37,362 nt of DNA from an uncultured Alphaproteobacteria bacterium (GTDB taxonomy: Bacteria > Pseudomonadota > Alphaproteobacteria > HIMB59 > GCA-002718135): NCBI GenBank assembly GCA_902561355.1, contig CACEPG010000013.1, forward strand, positions 1 through 37,362, in the 5' to 3' direction. A program made the position numbers and the translations under genes. Positions 34,323 to 37,362 of this stretch are shown piece after piece; position 1 is the stretch's first letter, and each line of letters begins with the position of its first letter. Under the pieces are notes generated by a model. That model had not been told where the DNA came from, made no database searches, and was given only the letters and a program-made list of their open reading frames with translations.

Positions 34323-34985
34323 ATGTGCGGAAGATTTGTCAATATAAATGAAAAAAAGAAAATTCAAAAAATTTTTAATGCTAAAGATTTAGCGATATCA
34401 AATAATAAATCCTTTAATGTTGCACCCGGAAGAAATATTGATGTTATTTTTATAGATAGAGGAGAGTATTTTATAGATAGTTTTTACTGGGGATACAGTT
34501 TTATTGATAAAAAATCTAATGTTTTACAAAATGTAATAAATAGTCGTTTAGAAACTATAAATACCAAATTATTATTTAAAGAATCTTATTTGAGAAGAAA
34601 ATGTATAATTCTAGCTAACGGATATTATGAATGGAAAAATGTTGAAAATAATAAAAAGCCATATTTTATTAGTCTTCCAGTAAATGAATTAATTTGTTTT
34701 GCAGGAATTTGGAGAAATGAAATAAAGAAAGGAAATAAATTAAAAGTTTGTAATATAATTACTAAAAGTGCAAATTCAAAATTATCCTTTATTCATAATC
34801 GTATGCCATTTATTTTATCGATACCTGATTCAATTAAATATTTAAACGACACAACTAATACTTTTTCTTTTTCTTCTAGAGAAAGTAATATTGAAGAAGA
34901 TTTAGATTATTATGAAATTTCTAAGCATGTTAATAATCCTTCGAATGATTCCAAAGAATGTATTAATCCTATAAAATTAAACTAG
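34323..34985 (+). CDS. yedK: SOS response-associated peptidase (SRAP, YedK/HMCES-like)
   Basis: This 220-aa protein links covalently to abasic sites in single-stranded DNA. The catalytic C2 is exposed after removal of Met1 (MCGRFV). N32 in FNVAPG, the NSR block at 73-75, E103 in GYYEW and H158 in FIHNRMPF complete the active site. Length is standard. No LexA box is discernible ahead of it, and it shares a transcript with the DUF4864 gene (start directly after that stop). Confidence 0.94.
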   Translation: MCGRFVNINEKKKIQKIFNAKDLAISNNKSFNVAPGRNIDVIFIDRGEYFIDSFYWGYSFIDKKSNVLQNVINSRLETINTKLLFKESYLRRKCIILANGYYEWKNVENNKKPYFISLPVNELICFAGIWRNEIKKGNKLKVCNIITKSANSKLSFIHNRMPFILSIPDSIKYLNDTTNTFSFSSRESNIEEDLDYYEISKHVNNPSNDSKECINPIKLN

Positions 34986-35016
34986 TAATTTTTTATAATT
35001 TGTTTATTTGTGAATC

Positions 35017-35154
35017 ATGGAATTATTAAAAAAAAATGAATTTTGGATGCTTATTTTTTCATTAGGTCTGCTTTATTGGTTATTTAACCCATCTGTTTTA
35101 ATGACTTTAGTAATGATAATTCCTTTACTTATTGCAACTACTTCAAAAAAATAG
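35017..35154 (+). CDS. Small membrane peptide (45 aa)
   Basis: An ATG at 35017 opens 45 codons to TAG at 35154: MELLKKNEFW, a hydrophobic stretch to about residue 21, the helix break FNPS, and a second hydrophobic stretch ending TTSKK. The arrangement (basic ends, two short spans) is membrane-peptide-like. It fills the slot between SRAP and the convergent transporter, whose stop begins five bases later. No clear ribosome site. I do not recognise a family. Confidence 0.45.
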   Translation: MELLKKNEFWMLIFSLGLLYWLFNPSVLMTLVMIIPLLIATTSKK

Positions 35155-35158
35155 ACTC

Positions 35159-36052
35159 TTATTTTATTTTACCCAATTCTTTTTGTCTTTTAATTACAAA
35201 TAAACCACTTAAGCTTATAATAATTGCACCTATAATCATATTATATGAAGGCACTTCTCCTAATAGTAAATAACCAAATATCATGCCAAATATAATAACA
35301 CTATATCTAGCAGATGCTGTTAAAGATAAAGGTGCATAAAATATTGTCATAACTGAAAAAAGGTAAGCTATAGATAAAAATATACTTGATATAAATATTT
35401 TTGGAATTTGAAGAAAAGTAATTTTAAAATCCAAGAATATAGATCCAATACCTGAAAATAAAGTCATTAATACTGAAGTAACAAATATAATCTCAAAACT
35501 ATTATTTTCAGTTACAATTCCTTTTGTGGCAATATCTCTAATTGTTAAAAAAATTGCTGCAATTATTGGTAAAATAAACAAATATCCAAATTGCATATTT
35601 TGCGGATTGATTACTATTACAACACCTATAAAACCTATTATAACTGCACTCCATCTCCTAAAACCTACTTTTTCTTTTAAAAAAATAAATGCAAAAATAG
35701 TAACAAAAAAAGGATTAGTCATTAGAAGAGTATACACATTTGAAACTGGCATTAAAATTAAACCAGTAAAAAAAAACAATGCTGTCATAACTTCAAATAA
35801 ACCCCTGATATGAAATGATTTCTTTTTTAAGATTTCAAATATTTTTTTTTTTTGAATTACTTTTAAATAAAAAAATATAAAAAAAGTTGAAAACAACCCT
35901 CTAATAAAAATAACATTTAAGGTTGAAATATTATTATCTATTTCTTCTACTGATAGTTTAACTATAGAATCATTGATTGCAAAACATAATTGACAAGCAA
36001 ACATGAGGATTATTCCCAATATTCCATTTGATAATAAATACTTGCGTTTCAT
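35159..36052 (-). CDS. EamA/DMT-family transporter
   Basis: This 297-aa inner-membrane protein with ten predicted spans has two EamA repeats, resembling RhaT/YdcZ-type exporters. The N-terminal AINDSIVKLS after the first span, FIRGLFSTFFIF near residue 47, and SNVYTLLMTNPFFVTIFAFIF split near residues 103-123 are typical. The end has PLSLTASARYSVIIFGMIFG and GAIIISLSG. Substrate unknown. It is divergent from the aminotransferase gene with only 28 bases between starts, so the two may share a control region. Confidence 0.9.
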   Translation of the reverse strand: MKRKYLLSNGILGIILMFACQLCFAINDSIVKLSVEEIDNNISTLNVIFIRGLFSTFFIFFYLKVIQKKKIFEILKKKSFHIRGLFEVMTALFFFTGLILMPVSNVYTLLMTNPFFVTIFAFIFLKEKVGFRRWSAVIIGFIGVVIVINPQNMQFGYLFILPIIAAIFLTIRDIATKGIVTENNSFEIIFVTSVLMTLFSGIGSIFLDFKITFLQIPKIFISSIFLSIAYLFSVMTIFYAPLSLTASARYSVIIFGMIFGYLLLGEVPSYNMIIGAIIISLSGLFVIKRQKELGKIK

Positions 36053-36080
36053 TGTAAAAAAAAATATTTAATGTTTAATA

Positions 36081-37362
36081 ATGTTAAAATCAAATCAATC
36101 ACATCACCTATATGGATTTACTGATTTAAAGTCATTAAATGAAAGGGGTCCATTAGTAATATCTTATGGAAAAGGTATTTATGTTTATGATATTCGTAAT
36201 AAAAAATATTTAGATGCTAACTCAGGTTTGTGGAATGCGTGTGCTGGATTTGATCATCCAGGATTGATTGAAGTAGCTAAAAAACAATATGAGAAATTTG
36301 CAGGTTATCATTCTTTATTTGGAAGACTATCTGAGGAAACATTAGAATTAGCAGATAAAATTATTGAAGTATCACCTTTTGATGATGGAAAAGTATTTTT
36401 TTGCAATTCAGGATCAGAAGCCAATGATACTTTAATCAAAATGTTATGGATGTTAAATACATATAAGGGTTTTCCAGATAAAAGAAAAATAATTTCTAGA
36501 ATAAATGGCTATCATGGCGTTACTATTGGAGCATCATCTATGACAGCGAAACCTTATAACAATAATTTTGGTTTACCTTTAGATGGCTTTGTTCATGCAG
36601 ACTGTCCTCATTATTGGAAATTTGGTTTAAAAAATGAAACAGAAGAAGATTTTTCAAAAAGAATGGCAAAAAATTTAGAAGATTTAATAATTAAAGAAGA
36701 TCCAAATTTAATAGCTGGTTTTGTTGCAGAACCAGTCCAAGGAGCTGGTGGAGTAATACCTCCTTCAAAAAATTATTTTGATTTAATCCAACCTATTTTA
36801 AAAAAATATAATATTCCATTTATTGCAGATGAAGTTATTTGTGGTTTTGGTAGAACTGGAAACTTATGGGGATGTGAGACATATAATATTGATCCTGATA
36901 TTATTATATCATCCAAATGCTTAACTGCAGGATTTTTCCCGATGGGTGCTGTTATTGTTAAAAAAGAATTTGCTGATACTTTCAATGAAGTTTCTGAAAA
37001 TATAGAAGAATTTCCTCATGGTTTTACAGCTGGAGGTCATCCGGTAGGTTGTGCAATAGCTTTAAAAGCTATCGATGTAATAATTAATGAAGGATTGCTT
37101 GATAATGTTAGAGAAGTATCACCTTATTTTCATGATAGATTAAATGAATTTAATAATTATGATCATATAGGAGAAACAAGAGGTGTTGGATTAATGGCTG
37201 CGCTTGAAATGGTTAAAGATAAAAATACCAAAGAGCCTTTTGAGGGTCATTTAAATATGGGAGATAAAGTTGCTAATCTATCTATAGATAATGGATTGAT
37301 TTGCAGACCTTTAGGGCCTGCAATAGTTTTATGTCCTCAGTTTATTATTAATAAAAATCAAA
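36081..37362 (+). CDS. Class-III omega-aminotransferase (C-terminus cut by window edge)
   Basis: At least 427 codons are visible of a PLP enzyme in the beta-alanine/putrescine/omega-amino-acid:pyruvate aminotransferase group. The start gives SNQSHHLYGFTDL, then LDANSGLWNACAGFDHP near residue 50, FCNSGSEANDT near residue 107, NGYHGVTIGASSMT near residue 145, AEPVQGAGGV near residue 216, ADEVICGFGRTG and the PLP lysine K279 in SSKCLTAGFFPMGAV. FTAGGHPVGCAIAL and ETRGVGLMAALEM follow. Typical length is 440-460, so little is missing. Amino donor is not determined. It differs from the aminotransferase domain of the fusion gene 3 kb upstream. Confidence 0.92.
   Translation, partial: MLKSNQSHHLYGFTDLKSLNERGPLVISYGKGIYVYDIRNKKYLDANSGLWNACAGFDHPGLIEVAKKQYEKFAGYHSLFGRLSEETLELADKIIEVSPFDDGKVFFCNSGSEANDTLIKMLWMLNTYKGFPDKRKIISRINGYHGVTIGASSMTAKPYNNNFGLPLDGFVHADCPHYWKFGLKNETEEDFSKRMAKNLEDLIIKEDPNLIAGFVAEPVQGAGGVIPPSKNYFDLIQPILKKYNIPFIADEVICGFGRTGNLWGCETYNIDPDIIISSKCLTAGFFPMGAVIVKKEFADTFNEVSENIEEFPHGFTAGGHPVGCAIALKAIDVIINEGLLDNVREVSPYFHDRLNEFNNYDHIGETRGVGLMAALEMVKDKNTKEPFEGHLNMGDKVANLSIDNGLICRPLGPAIVLCPQFIINKNQ

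Noticed and set aside
1-37362. CRISPR array, prophage, toxin-antitoxin, restriction or anti-phage system
   Set aside because: No spaced direct repeats, integrase, capsid, nuclease or toxin-like genes are seen on either strand. The region looks like ordinary compact chromosome.

Overview
The window is AT-rich, tightly packed bacterial chromosome. Genes overlap by 1-17 bases, many neighbours share start or stop codons, and only three stretches (16088-16274, 25967-26375 and roughly 14608-14725) exceed 110 bases without a well-supported gene. Codon use (AAA, AAT, ATT, TTA) and the gene repertoire point to a streamlined marine alphaproteobacterium of the SAR11/HIMB59 type: a BMP-type purine importer, an alphaproteobacterial-type SerC, a DUF4864 protein, a kinase-M23-aminotransferase fusion and M20 amidohydrolases. 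The exact lineage is inference. An intact serC-serA pair argues against classical SAR11, which is described as lacking this route. No phage, IS, CRISPR, tRNA or rRNA is visible.

Region 1 (1-12067) is a purine catabolism and uptake island. On the minus strand hiuH, xdhA and xdhB run toward the left edge, where xdhB is cut. Divergently, puuE, uraD, alc and allA run into a four-gene BMP-family ABC importer (ATPase, two permeases, periplasmic binding protein) and a purine-type phosphoribosyltransferase. Together they encode import of a purine or nucleoside, xanthine to urate, and 5-hydroxyisourate through allantoin, allantoate and ureidoglycolate to glyoxylate plus urea. The urate-oxidising enzyme is not in the window.

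Region 2 (12064-14726) holds small housekeeping genes: a nitroreductase-fold flavoprotein with the substrate triad of iodotyrosine deiodinase, a tiny membrane protein, a rhodanese, a 99-aa unknown and an EamA transporter. Region 3 (14726-19565) holds a TrpB2-type tryptophan synthase beta chain, then a single-aptamer glycine riboswitch immediately ahead of DUF1015-serC-serA. This is the most distinctive regulatory unit here: glycine apparently controls serine synthesis, and the DUF1015 protein sits where a phosphoserine phosphatase would be expected.

Region 4 (19558-25436) holds HtpG, an SLT-type lipoprotein, an M20 amidohydrolase, an orphan ABC-2 permease, a TVP38-like membrane protein and MazG. 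Region 5 (25440-26375) holds two tandem paralogous 72-75 aa membrane peptides with unusually strong ribosome binding sites and a sharp terminator whose U-tract abuts the mazG start codon, followed by a gene-poor stretch of about 400 bases. Region 6 (26376-30208) is nucleoside salvage: a phytanoyl-CoA-dioxygenase-like protein, a nucleoside hydrolase, PsuG and a PfkB kinase (PsuK). Region 7 (30189-37362) holds a 1017-codon APH/M23/class-III aminotransferase fusion, a LysE exporter, DUF4864 and SRAP proteins, a 45-aa membrane peptide, an EamA transporter and a second class-III aminotransferase cut by the right edge.
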